Shown here piece after piece: positions 23,013-30,032 of a stretch of DNA of 30,032 nucleotides (the first letter of the stretch is position 1; every line of letters begins with the position of its first letter). Made by a program: the position numbers and the translations under genes. The stretch is taken from positions 1-30,032 of the IMG/VR virus record IMGVR_UViG_3300006870_000050; one strand, written 5' to 3'. A model generated the notes under the pieces. That model ran no database searches. It was not told the DNA's origin and was given only the letters and a program-made list of their open reading frames with translations. Origin of the DNA: a virus.

Positions 23013-23228
23013 TTATCCTGCAGATACAGTCAAAACGCCTGAGTTACTCCAAAGCTGCCCTGCGACAGATGGATCAGCGGTTGGTAGGTCTGTAAAGATT
23101 ACAACACTGTTTGTACCATCGTGAGAAATAGAAATATCTTCTGTCACAGTACCCGTATTTGCAGCTTTTGTGATTGCTTTAAAACCGTTTTCTGAACGGA
23201 CTGCACCATTAAAGGTCGAATTAGCCAT
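23013..23228 (-). CDS. 71-aa putative structural protein after the terminator
   Basis: It starts MANSTFNGAVRSENGFKAIT and ends DPSVAGQLWSNSGVLTVSAG, a C-terminal pattern (D-P-x-x-A-G-Q-L-W) seen in many phage small virion proteins. It is the first gene after the terminator and putative promoter, with ACAGGAG before its ATG, so it may lead a separate transcription unit. The function is unknown; a head or tail surface role is inferred. Confidence 0.78.
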   Translation of the reverse strand: MANSTFNGAVRSENGFKAITKAANTGTVTEDISISHDGTNSVVIFTDLPTADPSVAGQLWSNSGVLTVSAG

Positions 23229-23286
23229 ATGAATCTCCTGTCTTGGCTAGTGTCAGCCACACCATGTGACTGTCAGGGATTGCCTA

Positions 23287-23315
23287 CGTATAACACAATA
23301 AGAACAAGCTATCAA
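23287..23315 (-). promoter_or_regulatory. Putative sigma70-type promoter
   Basis: On the minus strand TTGATA (23315-23310) is followed after 17 bases by TATACG (23292-23287). The -35 box matches consensus at five of six bases and the -10 box at four. It lies directly after the terminator and about 60 bases before the 71-aa gene, where a promoter for the downstream genes would be expected. The weak -10 box makes this tentative. Confidence 0.35.
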
Positions 23316-23324
23316 CAAAAGAAA

Positions 23325-23343
23325 GGGCCGCACGAAGCGGCCC
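23325..23343 (-). terminator. Intrinsic terminator after the capsid gene
   Basis: The minus strand reads GGGCCGC-TTCGT-GCGGCCC followed by TTTCTTTTGTT. The 7-base-pair GC-only stem, 5-base loop and T-rich tail make a strong rho-independent terminator, 47 bases after the major capsid protein stop. It probably ends or attenuates the packaging/head transcript so that capsid protein mRNA is abundant. Confidence 0.85.
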
Positions 23344-23362
23344 AGTTTATTTGAGGCAGACG

Positions 23363-23379
23363 GGCAGGGAAAACCCGCC
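23363..23379 (-). other. Second hairpin between capsid gene and terminator
   Basis: GGCGGG-TTTT-CCC(T)GCC on the minus strand can form a six-pair stem with one bulged T. It lies upstream of the terminator and has no T tract of its own. It may protect the 3' end of the capsid mRNA; this is a guess. Confidence 0.4.
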
Positions 23380-23390
23380 TAACGAGCAGT

Positions 23391-24299
23391 TTACGCTCCG
23401 GGCGAACCAAAAATCCCGAGGGGATCAGAAACGCCGAAGCTGTAACGTTCCCGTGCCTTGTAGCGAGAATTACCTGTGTCGAAGTCTGCATCCATAGATG
23501 TAGCCATCGGTGCACGAGTAAAGTGCTTCAAGCCGTTAGGAACGTCTGTCATTAAGAACCATGCGTCAGTGTCTGTCAAGTAGTGGTTGACAGTATAGCC
23601 TTCAGGGATCGAACCATTATTGCGAAGCGCGTTAATGTCGTTATCGGCTGTACCAACACGTCCTTCAGTCTCAAGCAAACGAGTTGCAACAAACTGTAGG
23701 TTTGGCGGAATGACCAACTTGCGAGGTTTGGCTGCGATCAAGAGGCCACGCTCATCGGTCCACCCTGCGATCTGAATAACTGCCGCCTCAAGAGAGGTTT
23801 CGTTAAGGTCAGCCGCAACAGAAGGACGGTTTGAGTTAGTGCCACCTGACACAAGCGGGTGATCGGTAGCACAAAGTGTTTTACCGTCACCATAGGTTGT
23901 ACCCGCAGCGAACGCATTGTTTAGGATCGCAGCAGCTTTAACCTGCTTGGTGTACGCCATAGCACGTGCGAGAGCTTTTGTGTAACGTGCAGACAATGAG
24001 TCATACAAGTTATCTTCGATAGCTTCCTCAGTGATAGAGAAGCCCATCGCAACAGTCTCGTGTGTATAGCGAGCAGTCCAAGTCTCTTGAGCAGAGTCAT
24101 ACTCAATTGCCGCACCTTCGTCTTTAACAGGTGCTGCTGAGAAGCCACTCAATTTGGTTTCTTCCTCGAATGAACGGTCAGAAGTCTCGCTTTCAAAGAT
24201 TTCAGCGTGTTCTTCACCGTACTTTGCGTACTCCAATCCAAACAGCGCGTTTAGGCCGGGAAGGAGTTCTTTAAGTAACTGGGCGCGTGAAATAGCCAT
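23391..24299 (-). CDS. Major capsid protein (Mu gpT-like, HK97 fold)
   Basis: 302 aa. Features typical of Mu gpT-like major head proteins are visible: an N-terminal helix (RAQLLKELLPGLNALFGLEY), the segment YTHETVAMGFSITEEAIEDN near residues 80-99, a helix (LARAMAYTKQVKAAAILNNA), then CATDHPLVSGGTNSN and RKLVIPPNLQFVATRLL in the P and A domains. The C-terminus ends in RERYSFGVSDPLGIFG, again typical. It builds the icosahedral shell. It follows the scaffold gene as expected, has a strong AAGGAG site, and is followed by a terminator, in line with very high expression. Confidence 0.92.
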   Translation of the reverse strand: MAISRAQLLKELLPGLNALFGLEYAKYGEEHAEIFESETSDRSFEEETKLSGFSAAPVKDEGAAIEYDSAQETWTARYTHETVAMGFSITEEAIEDNLYDSLSARYTKALARAMAYTKQVKAAAILNNAFAAGTTYGDGKTLCATDHPLVSGGTNSNRPSVAADLNETSLEAAVIQIAGWTDERGLLIAAKPRKLVIPPNLQFVATRLLETEGRVGTADNDINALRNNGSIPEGYTVNHYLTDTDAWFLMTDVPNGLKHFTRAPMATSMDADFDTGNSRYKARERYSFGVSDPLGIFGSPGA

Positions 24300-24312
24300 A
24301 GTACATCACTCC

Positions 24313-24906
24313 TTATACGCCAGTCGTGTTGTTATACTGGTGACCTGCGTTCCATTTAACGTAAGCCTCGGTATAACCACCCGAACTGTTTTTGGTTTCC
24401 TCAACCAGACCAATGATACGGAATGGAAGAGTGTTTGTAGTTGCAGACGTATCAGAGATAGCGCAACGAGAATTACCCGAAACGGAATCACCTGTATTGT
24501 CTACACCCGCGACGTTTGCACCGATGTCAGTGATTGCAAGATCACCAATCGTTGTGCCTGAAGATACAACCGCAGCCTTAAACAGAAGGTCGGTACCGTC
24601 TGCGACAAACGCTTGAATATCAGATGCAACAGTGCTTGCAGGATATGACTGACGCCAGACCTTGTAACCAAGGTTTGGATCTGTATATGTGCAGCCAAGG
24701 AAGACACCAACGGGTGTCATGGCAGCGTCAAACGTATCACGCTCAACGGTGCCTCCGGTAACTAGCTTTACAGCATCCCCATAAAAAATAGCCGTAGCAT
24801 AACCACTTGCAATACTGAAGTGGCGTGTAACGCCTACAAAAGGAGAACCGCTCAACAATTTTACCGGAACCAGTCCATATGGACCATCAACAGCAGGATA
24901 TGCCAT
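24313..24906 (-). CDS. Putative capsid-associated (decoration/cement) protein
   Basis: 197 aa. The start YPAVDGPYGLVPVKLLSGSP, then FYGDAVKLVTGGTVERDTFD and TPVGVFLGCTYTDPNLGYKV form a pattern (Y-G-L-x-P-V-x-x-L-x-G-S and G-D-x-V) often found next to the coat gene in marine phages. The protein is beta-rich, has no membrane segments and is encoded between scaffold and coat. By position it could decorate or cement the capsid. The family pattern is remembered rather than computed. Confidence 0.8.
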   Translation of the reverse strand: MAYPAVDGPYGLVPVKLLSGSPFVGVTRHFSIASGYATAIFYGDAVKLVTGGTVERDTFDAAMTPVGVFLGCTYTDPNLGYKVWRQSYPASTVASDIQAFVADGTDLLFKAAVVSSGTTIGDLAITDIGANVAGVDNTGDSVSGNSRCAISDTSATTNTLPFRIIGLVEETKNSSGGYTEAYVKWNAGHQYNNTTGV

Positions 24907-24921
24907 TATATACTCCTAGAG

Positions 24922-25371
24922 TTAAGTTCCTGTTCCAAAAGTGACCTTAGAACGTCTATCGTTAAATAGAGGCATTCTAGGATCATTCTCCCGCATGAAG
25001 TTATTGTCTACGGACTGCATCTGGGATTTGGTCTGATTATTGTAATAATCACTCCGCTCTTCGACGAGTTCCTTTGGAGCTTTGCACAGCAACAACCCAC
25101 CTATGACTACATTATCTTTAAACCGTTCATTCTCTACGGTTACCAGTGTAATCTCAGGGTGATCACTTGCCTTCACAGGCTCCCAACCTTCACGCAGTTT
25201 TGAGGATACGTTAGTAGCGTCAATTTGGCCTTGCGTACTAACTCTAACCCAATGATACTCATATCCCGGCTCTGGATTCGGAGAAGGGAGTGTCTCTGGA
25301 CGCTGCCAGTGACGTTTACGAGTTTTCTTCTCGCGGGTTTCAAGTTCTCTATCTAGCCTATTCTCAGCCAT
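24922..25371 (-). CDS. Conserved 149-aa head-region protein, unknown function
   Basis: A basic start (RETREKKTRKRHW-like, residues 10-22) and a proline-rich part (TLPSPNPEPGYEYHWVRV) lead into a beta/alpha middle (SSKLREGWEPVKASDHPE and DNVVIGGLLLCKAPKELVEE) and a charged, polar tail. The E-Y-H-W-V-R-V and L-R-E-G-W-E-P-V phrases recur in marine phage head modules. It overlaps the scaffold gene by 8 bases. It may be a capsid or scaffold partner; nothing more can be said. Confidence 0.78.
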   Translation of the reverse strand: MAENRLDRELETREKKTRKRHWQRPETLPSPNPEPGYEYHWVRVSTQGQIDATNVSSKLREGWEPVKASDHPEITLVTVENERFKDNVVIGGLLLCKAPKELVEERSDYYNNQTKSQMQSVDNNFMRENDPRMPLFNDRRSKVTFGTGT

Positions 25372-26359
25372 TTTGTTTCCTCATATCTATTGCAACCTGT
25401 CTGGCGTATTGTTCTGGAGTTAAACCTAAACGTTTAGATAACGCTATTTGAGTCTGACTTAATTTTACCTTTTTAGGGGCTGTGCTCCGCGTTGCGGGTG
25501 CGACTACATTAGCGCTACGCCTTGGCGTAACTTCAGTTTGTTGATCAGCATCCTCGAAATTATCGGGGAAAACTTGCCGCATACGAGAATCTATTCTCTC
25601 GTAGTATTCATCTGACTGAGGACTTACGCCCTCCTTGATAAGTTTGGTATGCAGCCCCAACGCCAAACTTGTCATTTCGTCATCGACATTAAACCACGGA
25701 TTTTGAGTTTTCCACTCTTCCGCACGTGGGTCATGCCCTGTTTGTGGGGCGGATTCTGTTCTTGAGGGTACAGGAACCTGTGTTTCCTGTAAAGCGGGTA
25801 TTTTGAAGTTTGCTAACCTATCAGCCTTTATCTTAGCTGCTGTTAACTTTTCCTGTGCAGAAAGCACTGCATCAGGATCTCCAGACTCATATGCTGTCTT
25901 ATACGCTTGTTTAGCAGCATCTGATTCCGCTTCAGCGTTTTTCTTGGCCTGTTCTACCAACGCTGTCTGATTTTTGGTTACGTCTCCCTTGAGCTTGTTG
26001 TTTTCCTCAACTAACTGCTTGGCAAACCGCTCTAACTCTTCGCGCTCACGGATAGCCCTTTCTTTCTCCCGCCGCTCGTCGTGATAGCCCTTGCTGAAGT
26101 GTTTGATCCGTTTTTGAACTTTTTCAGAATAATCTTCTAGTTCTTCTTCGGTAACATCTTCTGGGGGTTCAGAGGGCTTACGTCCTCTGTCGGCTTTTGG
26201 AGTGTCATCGACAACTTCAATTTCAAGAGAATCAGCTTCTTCAGCTTTTGCTCTAGCGGGCTTTTTGATTTCTTCAGCACTGGACGGCTCCACTTCTATC
26301 TCTGTGGACTCCTCTTCCTTCTCATCAGGAAACTCAAATTCAACCTTTTGGAATGGCAT
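25364..26359 (-). CDS. Scaffolding protein
   Basis: 331 aa, highly charged and almost entirely helical. The N-terminal third is acidic and disordered (DEKEEESTEIEVEPSSAEEI). Residues about 85-195 form long coiled-coil helices (EREELERFAKQLVEENNKLK). A segment WKTQNPWFNVDDEMTSLALG near residue 220 and a basic C-terminus (APKKVKLSQTQIALSKRLGL to MRKQNG) match phage capsid assembly scaffolds, where a short basic C-terminal helix binds coat protein. It lies upstream of the coat gene, as expected. TAGGAG precedes the start. Confidence 0.85.
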   Translation of the reverse strand: MPFQKVEFEFPDEKEEESTEIEVEPSSAEEIKKPARAKAEEADSLEIEVVDDTPKADRGRKPSEPPEDVTEEELEDYSEKVQKRIKHFSKGYHDERREKERAIREREELERFAKQLVEENNKLKGDVTKNQTALVEQAKKNAEAESDAAKQAYKTAYESGDPDAVLSAQEKLTAAKIKADRLANFKIPALQETQVPVPSRTESAPQTGHDPRAEEWKTQNPWFNVDDEMTSLALGLHTKLIKEGVSPQSDEYYERIDSRMRQVFPDNFEDADQQTEVTPRRSANVVAPATRSTAPKKVKLSQTQIALSKRLGLTPEQYARQVAIDMRKQNG

Positions 26360-26368
26360 ACTCTACTC

Positions 26369-26743
26369 CTATACTGTCATAATGCCGCGAGGATCAGGGA
26401 TAACTGCCTCTACAGAATCATCATTCATCAAACGAAACTCTTTGCCGTTTACCTTGAACCGTGTGCCTGTGTTCATACGGAACATCACGTAGTCCCCTAC
26501 TTTACACCACGGACCCTCTGGAAAACGCTCTTTGTCAGAGTATGCGTCTGCTCCCATGTCAATAACTACGCCCATAATAGACATAATGTATTCACGATGC
26601 TTTTCAGTATCAGTCTTGAGTAGACTCGTGCCTTCATAATGATCATCAATATCAGGCAGTGCTACCAACAATCTGTACCCTACAGGCACGGGAAGTTGGG
26701 CTTCCCATTGCTCGTCAGCTAGTTTTGTGACGGTATTAGTCAT
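26369..26743 (-). CDS. GroES-like co-chaperonin
   Basis: 124 aa from MTNTVTKLADEQWEAQLPVP; this ATG follows GGAAGAAG, whereas a longer reading from 26800 has no site and lies within the upstream gene. The body shows a cpn10-type plan: PVGYRLLVALPDIDDHYEGT, a polar loop (LLKTDTEKHREY) in the place of the GroEL-binding mobile loop, IMGVVIDMGADAY, FPEGPWCKVGDYVMFRMNTG and FKVNGKEFRLMNDDSVEAVI. Phage co-chaperonins such as T4 gp31 cap the host GroEL chamber so that the coat protein can fold. Placement between portal and scaffold supports that role. The conclusion is fairly strong; which host GroEL it binds is unknown. Confidence 0.87.
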   Translation of the reverse strand: MTNTVTKLADEQWEAQLPVPVGYRLLVALPDIDDHYEGTSLLKTDTEKHREYIMSIMGVVIDMGADAYSDKERFPEGPWCKVGDYVMFRMNTGTRFKVNGKEFRLMNDDSVEAVIPDPRGIMTV

Positions 26744-26933
26744 TATCTTCTTCCATATAGTTACGCGAGAGGTCTTCAATGTAAGATTTGGTGGCTTCAA
26801 GACCCCGAATTAAGCCAACAACTTCCCTATAATTCGCATAATCTTTAGGCGATCCTGCGCGTAGGAAACTCTGTGCAGACGATATATCCTCGTCGATTCT
26901 ATCCTTTAGCACGTCAAAGACGGTCTTTGCCAT
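26736..26933 (-). CDS. 65-aa helical protein between portal and co-chaperonin
   Basis: The protein is short and all-helical: AKTVFDVLKDRIDEDISSAQ, then DYANYREVVGLIRGLEATKS and an acidic end (SRNYMEEDND). Its ATG overlaps the portal stop as TAATG, and its last codons overlap the co-chaperonin start by 8 bases. The fold-type sequence with a Y-R-x-x-x-G-x-I-x-G-L-E helix is common next to phage portal genes, with no function assigned. It may help portal or packaging assembly; that is inference. Confidence 0.78.
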   Translation of the reverse strand: MAKTVFDVLKDRIDEDISSAQSFLRAGSPKDYANYREVVGLIRGLEATKSYIEDLSRNYMEEDND

Positions 26934-29368
26934 TAATTATTCTTCTCCTTCGATAGCTTAATAAGCTCTATGCCCTTTTTATCTGCGGCATCTTTCATAG
27001 CGCGGTCTATGTTTGCGCCTTTCTCTTCCGCCTCAATAGCCAACTCAGCGCGTTCGAGTTTAAGTCTTTCAGCTTCAATCATAGCTTTAGACATGTCTCT
27101 CGCAGTAGCTGTCTGGGCCTGCTGCTGGCGTATTTGAACATCTGCTTGATCTTTAGCGATCTTGCGCTGCACCTCTTGCTCTTTGATCTGCAGTTCTTTC
27201 TGTTGCATCTGGATGATCGGATCTTGCGCTTTTTGCTGGGCAGCTTGTTGTGCGGCCTGTTGCTGATGCTGCTGCGTAAGCTGACGACCTGCGTCTGCCA
27301 CCAGTTTAGAAAGTTCGACCTCTATCTCTTCTGGCAACTCTTCATTCGGTCTAGGCAGCGCAACGCCCAGTTTCTCTTCTATCTGCGAGCGATACTGGAA
27401 CCCAAGGTGCTCTGCTATGTGAGCCTGCATAGATGCACCGATCTGCTTGGCCTGTGGGTTTTGAGCAATCATCTGAGCAATCATAGGGTCTTGCAGGAAC
27501 GACATATGCGTAGCGATATGTGCTTGGTGGTCCTGATACATAAACGCCTTCATAGGCTCGCCTGTAAGCGCGTCCATGTTCTCGCTGACTGGATCTTTCG
27601 GCTTGGCGTCCTCTTTTGTGGGTACCAATTTATCTGCGTTTTTGATCCCCAACACCTCGATCATCTGCCTGTGTAACTGCGGTAGATTGTATATTTGAGG
27701 TGCCTGTTGTGACATCTGCAGTACAGCCTGATACTGCACCACTCGTTGAGCCATTGTAGAACTGTTGGGGTCACTTACTGGTATGACATCCACAAGCATA
27801 TAATCTGCTTGCTTGGCGCTAACCTCGCCTCTGTGCGGCTGGTACGCGTAGTCCATAGGCGCATACTCAGATATAATCCGCTTGAGCAGTTTAAACTCCT
27901 GCTTCATCGCGTAGTGTACACGCGCCTGAACAGCCGCCATAGGCTTCAGGGTACGCTCTAGGAGCGCCAGAGTGGTTCCAACGGGGGCGTTAGCTGACAT
28001 GTCCGATATGTTCATGTCACTAATAGCGCCTAGCCTACGTCCTTCCTGTGTTATCTTATCAAGTAGGGCGAGAAGGGTCTGGCTAGGTTCCTTGTACGGG
28101 AGAGGCATAATATTGTCACGGATGCTACCAGACGGCACGTCCACATCCTTAAACTCTCCCGGTTCTATCGGTGTATCGTCTCCCTTGATACGCAGCCCAC
28201 GAGACTTTAAGCCACCGGGCAGATTAGCTAATGTACCAGCATCGACAAGCTGTCGTATCAAGGAAGTCCCTGCTTTGGCGTAACCGCCAATAATATGGAT
28301 AAGACCAAGGCCGTAGAACCCAAACCCCGGCACATACACATAGTGCACGAAGTGCTGACGCTTCAACATCAACGGATCATCGGGAGCATAGTTTCTACGC
28401 ACCGCTAAGACCTCACCAGAGCCGCGTTCTATAGTGACCACGTATGGCTTGGCTATATCGTCTTCGTCATCTACGCCTTCTATAACGAGGTCTGCGTGTA
28501 CCTCATATATGGTGTAGCGATCATCATCTGTTAGAGAGAACCCACCTTCTTCAGCCTTACGCTTCTCTATATCCGAGTGGTATGGCTGTGGCTCTCCTAC
28601 ATCTACATCACTGTAAAACCCTACAGACTGTAACTTCTTTAACTCGTTTTTGGTCTTGCGCATTACATGTGTAACGCGTTCTGCGGTTTCTAGGTGGCTT
28701 GCTCCATAAGGAACAATAACATCCTCGGCGGGTATATACACAGCGACTTGCCGCCCAAGATTGGGGTCATAGTATACTTTTTTGAACGCGGAACCTGCCA
28801 AACCAAGGTTATACAGCATACGCTCGTGCTCAGAGCGATACTCCACCATATGCTCTGTTAGCTCATAGTTCATATCTGCTTTAACACGGAGAGCCGCTTC
28901 TTCCTTATCCTTAGTCTCATCACCAAGAATTTTAACTTTTACAGGGCCAGCGGCAGGGAAAGTCTCTGACATTGTTTCGGCTTGGAACCGTATCGCAGCC
29001 TCTGCAAGCACTGTAGAATACACCCCACAAGCACCTTCCCACGGCTCGGTGCGGTCCTCGTATTTAAACCCTAACACGTCAAGCCCTTTGACAAATGTAT
29101 CTGCCCATTCTTTGCGACTATCAGTATCTGCGTCTATCATACCCATAAGATCAGAAGACAAAGAGTTAAGATCGCCCTCTGTCATAACTTCAGCTAAGTT
29201 GCCGTCAAATGGCACCATATCAATTTCGTTTCCGGGCATTATGGTAATCTCCATAGACCCGTCGTCCATTATAACCGCGTCAGGATTAACGATTTCGATC
29301 TCTACCTCGGAGAGTTCCTCGTCTTCCAAACCCTCTGGGGCTGTGTACACACTTTTCTCTATAGCCAT
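26933..29368 (-). CDS. Portal protein (P22-type)
   Basis: 811 aa. The N-terminal 100 residues are acidic. The core has FVKGLDVLGFKYEDRTEPWE, RMLYNLGLAGSAFKKVYYDP and VYIPAEDVIVPYGASHLETA, then LIRQLVDAGTLANLPGGLKS, PYKEPSQTLLALLDKITQEG and MSANAPVGTTLALLERTLKP, phrases typical of P22-like podovirus portals. The C-terminal part (from about residue 690) is a Gln/Ala-rich helix (QQHQQQAAQQAAQQKAQDPI) that would extend a barrel toward the capsid centre, as in P22. The dodecameric ring is the vertex for DNA entry and exit. GAGGA precedes the start, within the TerL stop region. Confidence 0.93.
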   Translation of the reverse strand: MAIEKSVYTAPEGLEDEELSEVEIEIVNPDAVIMDDGSMEITIMPGNEIDMVPFDGNLAEVMTEGDLNSLSSDLMGMIDADTDSRKEWADTFVKGLDVLGFKYEDRTEPWEGACGVYSTVLAEAAIRFQAETMSETFPAAGPVKVKILGDETKDKEEAALRVKADMNYELTEHMVEYRSEHERMLYNLGLAGSAFKKVYYDPNLGRQVAVYIPAEDVIVPYGASHLETAERVTHVMRKTKNELKKLQSVGFYSDVDVGEPQPYHSDIEKRKAEEGGFSLTDDDRYTIYEVHADLVIEGVDDEDDIAKPYVVTIERGSGEVLAVRRNYAPDDPLMLKRQHFVHYVYVPGFGFYGLGLIHIIGGYAKAGTSLIRQLVDAGTLANLPGGLKSRGLRIKGDDTPIEPGEFKDVDVPSGSIRDNIMPLPYKEPSQTLLALLDKITQEGRRLGAISDMNISDMSANAPVGTTLALLERTLKPMAAVQARVHYAMKQEFKLLKRIISEYAPMDYAYQPHRGEVSAKQADYMLVDVIPVSDPNSSTMAQRVVQYQAVLQMSQQAPQIYNLPQLHRQMIEVLGIKNADKLVPTKEDAKPKDPVSENMDALTGEPMKAFMYQDHQAHIATHMSFLQDPMIAQMIAQNPQAKQIGASMQAHIAEHLGFQYRSQIEEKLGVALPRPNEELPEEIEVELSKLVADAGRQLTQQHQQQAAQQAAQQKAQDPIIQMQQKELQIKEQEVQRKIAKDQADVQIRQQQAQTATARDMSKAMIEAERLKLERAELAIEAEEKGANIDRAMKDAADKKGIELIKLSKEKNN

Positions 29369-29378
29369 GAACTAATCC

Positions 29379-30032
29379 TCAGTAGTAACCGCCTTTGCGT
29401 TGCCTAAAGTATCTAGGCTCATCCGGTTCATCTGTAGGCAACCGTATAAACCCGCCCTGTCTAAACCGCATGAGGGCCATCACTGTAGAGTCAACAAGGT
29501 CATCGTGGCTCATAAACGGAAACCCTGCTATCTCCTCAATAACCTCTTCAGCCCAACGCGTCTGTGGTACCCATACCATACCAGAGGCTATTATGTCAGC
29601 TACAGAATTAAGTCTAGCCATCTTATCCCCTGATCCACGGTGCGGGGTGTACTCCTGTACGGGCAATCCTGTCCTGCGCATCTCCTGATATAGGGCTGCA
29701 CCAGAACTCTTTTTCTCCACAATGAACGAATCTGGCTCCCAGTCCGCATACTCCTGCATAGCCAGTGCTTTTAGCTCGGGGAACTCAAGTCTTTCCTTTA
29801 TGCTATTCAGCAGAATTATGTGATACGCGTTTTCTTCTTCGTTTAAGAAGACGCCCCAAGTTGTAAGCGCGGTAAAGTCGGCTCTGTTGTGTTTTTCTGC
29901 CGCTGCGTCCAAAGACATAATGATATATTCGCAAACAGGTGGGTTTTCGCTTGTCCATTCCTGCCACCACTCCCTTTTTACTACAGCCGCTTCTTCTGCG
30001 GTAGGTTGCTGTTGATACTGAGCGTTCCACTG
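29379..30032 (-). CDS. terL: Terminase large subunit, C-terminal nuclease part (5' end outside window)
   Basis: The 217 codons in the window continue in frame to its edge, so the ATPase half and the true start are missing. QWNAQYQQQPTAEE matches the linker segment typical after the TerL ATPase. The nuclease domain shows IIMSLDAA (first acidic residue), then DSFIVEKKSSGAAL (second), and SHDDLVDSTVMALMRF (third), an RNase H-like DxD/E set that cuts concatemeric DNA during packaging. It is followed directly by the portal gene, the usual order. The ATG at 29918 is internal and not the start. Confidence 0.9.
   Translation of the reverse strand, partial: QWNAQYQQQPTAEEAAVVKREWWQEWTSENPPVCEYIIMSLDAAAEKHNRADFTALTTWGVFLNEEENAYHIILLNSIKERLEFPELKALAMQEYADWEPDSFIVEKKSSGAALYQEMRRTGLPVQEYTPHRGSGDKMARLNSVADIIASGMVWVPQTRWAEEVIEEIAGFPFMSHDDLVDSTVMALMRFRQGGFIRLPTDEPDEPRYFRQRKGGYY

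Noticed and set aside
23312-23515. Minus-strand frame of 67 codons overlapping the end of the coat gene.
   Set aside because: It overlaps the coat gene in another frame and runs through the terminator hairpin; it has no ribosome binding site.
1-30032. Integrated prophage or mobile element borders.
   Set aside because: No integrase, attachment-site repeat, tRNA gene or bacterial gene is present in the window.

Overview
The window looks like part of the late (virion and lysis) region of a tailed double-stranded DNA phage. Every gene I can support lies on the minus strand, so it reads from high to low coordinates. It begins inside the terminase large subunit gene at the right edge and ends inside a giant virion protein gene at the left edge. 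The P22-type portal, the scaffold, the Mu gpT-like coat protein, the putative adaptor and tail-hub proteins and the giant putative ejection protein, with no sheath or tube gene seen, suggest a podovirus-like particle. By remembered resemblance the proteins look like those of uncultured marine phages, and the spanin pair points to a Gram-negative host. I cannot name a host from the sequence.

Layout in transcription order. (1) Packaging and head, 30032-23391: terL (5' end missing), portal, a 65-aa protein, a GroES-like co-chaperonin, scaffold, a 149-aa unknown, a 197-aa putative capsid-associated protein and the major capsid protein, followed by a strong intrinsic terminator and a possible promoter. 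(2) A run of very small, mostly Lys/Arg/Gly-rich proteins, 23228-20413, several sharing a repeated C-terminal tag. (3) Putative neck and tail-adaptor genes, 20410-18086, including one zinc-ribbon protein and another tag-like basic protein. (4) An adhesin module, 18066-10121: four fibre-like paralogues that share a C-terminal domain, three of them with YadA-type head repeats, plus three interspersed small genes, one of them a 22-residue-repeat protein. (5) A lysis block, 10121-7769: several small membrane proteins, a T7-lysozyme-type amidase with a C-terminal hydrophobic segment, and an overlapping inner/outer spanin pair. (6) Distal tail and ejection genes, 7756-1: a small zinc ribbon, a putative tail hub/nozzle, a jelly-roll-like protein, a 142-aa protein and an open frame of at least 1542 codons.

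The block is extremely compact. No stretch above 300 bases lacks a gene; the largest gap is the 162 bases at 23229-23390, which holds the terminator and putative promoter. At least eight gene junctions use the same TAATG stop/start overlap and others use TGATG or ATGA, so translational coupling is probably widespread. Four genes of 54-59 aa (9722-9886, 19169-19348, 21069-21233, 22245-22412) were read directly from the sequence and fit exactly between their neighbours.

The most unusual features are the array of small basic proteins with a common C-terminal tag, partly duplicated as a 65-base perfect repeat that also carries the next gene's ribosome binding site; the four-member fibre family; the phage co-chaperonin between portal and scaffold; and the giant protein ending in 45-49-residue repeats. 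No tRNA, rRNA, CRISPR, integrase, transposase or replication gene was seen.
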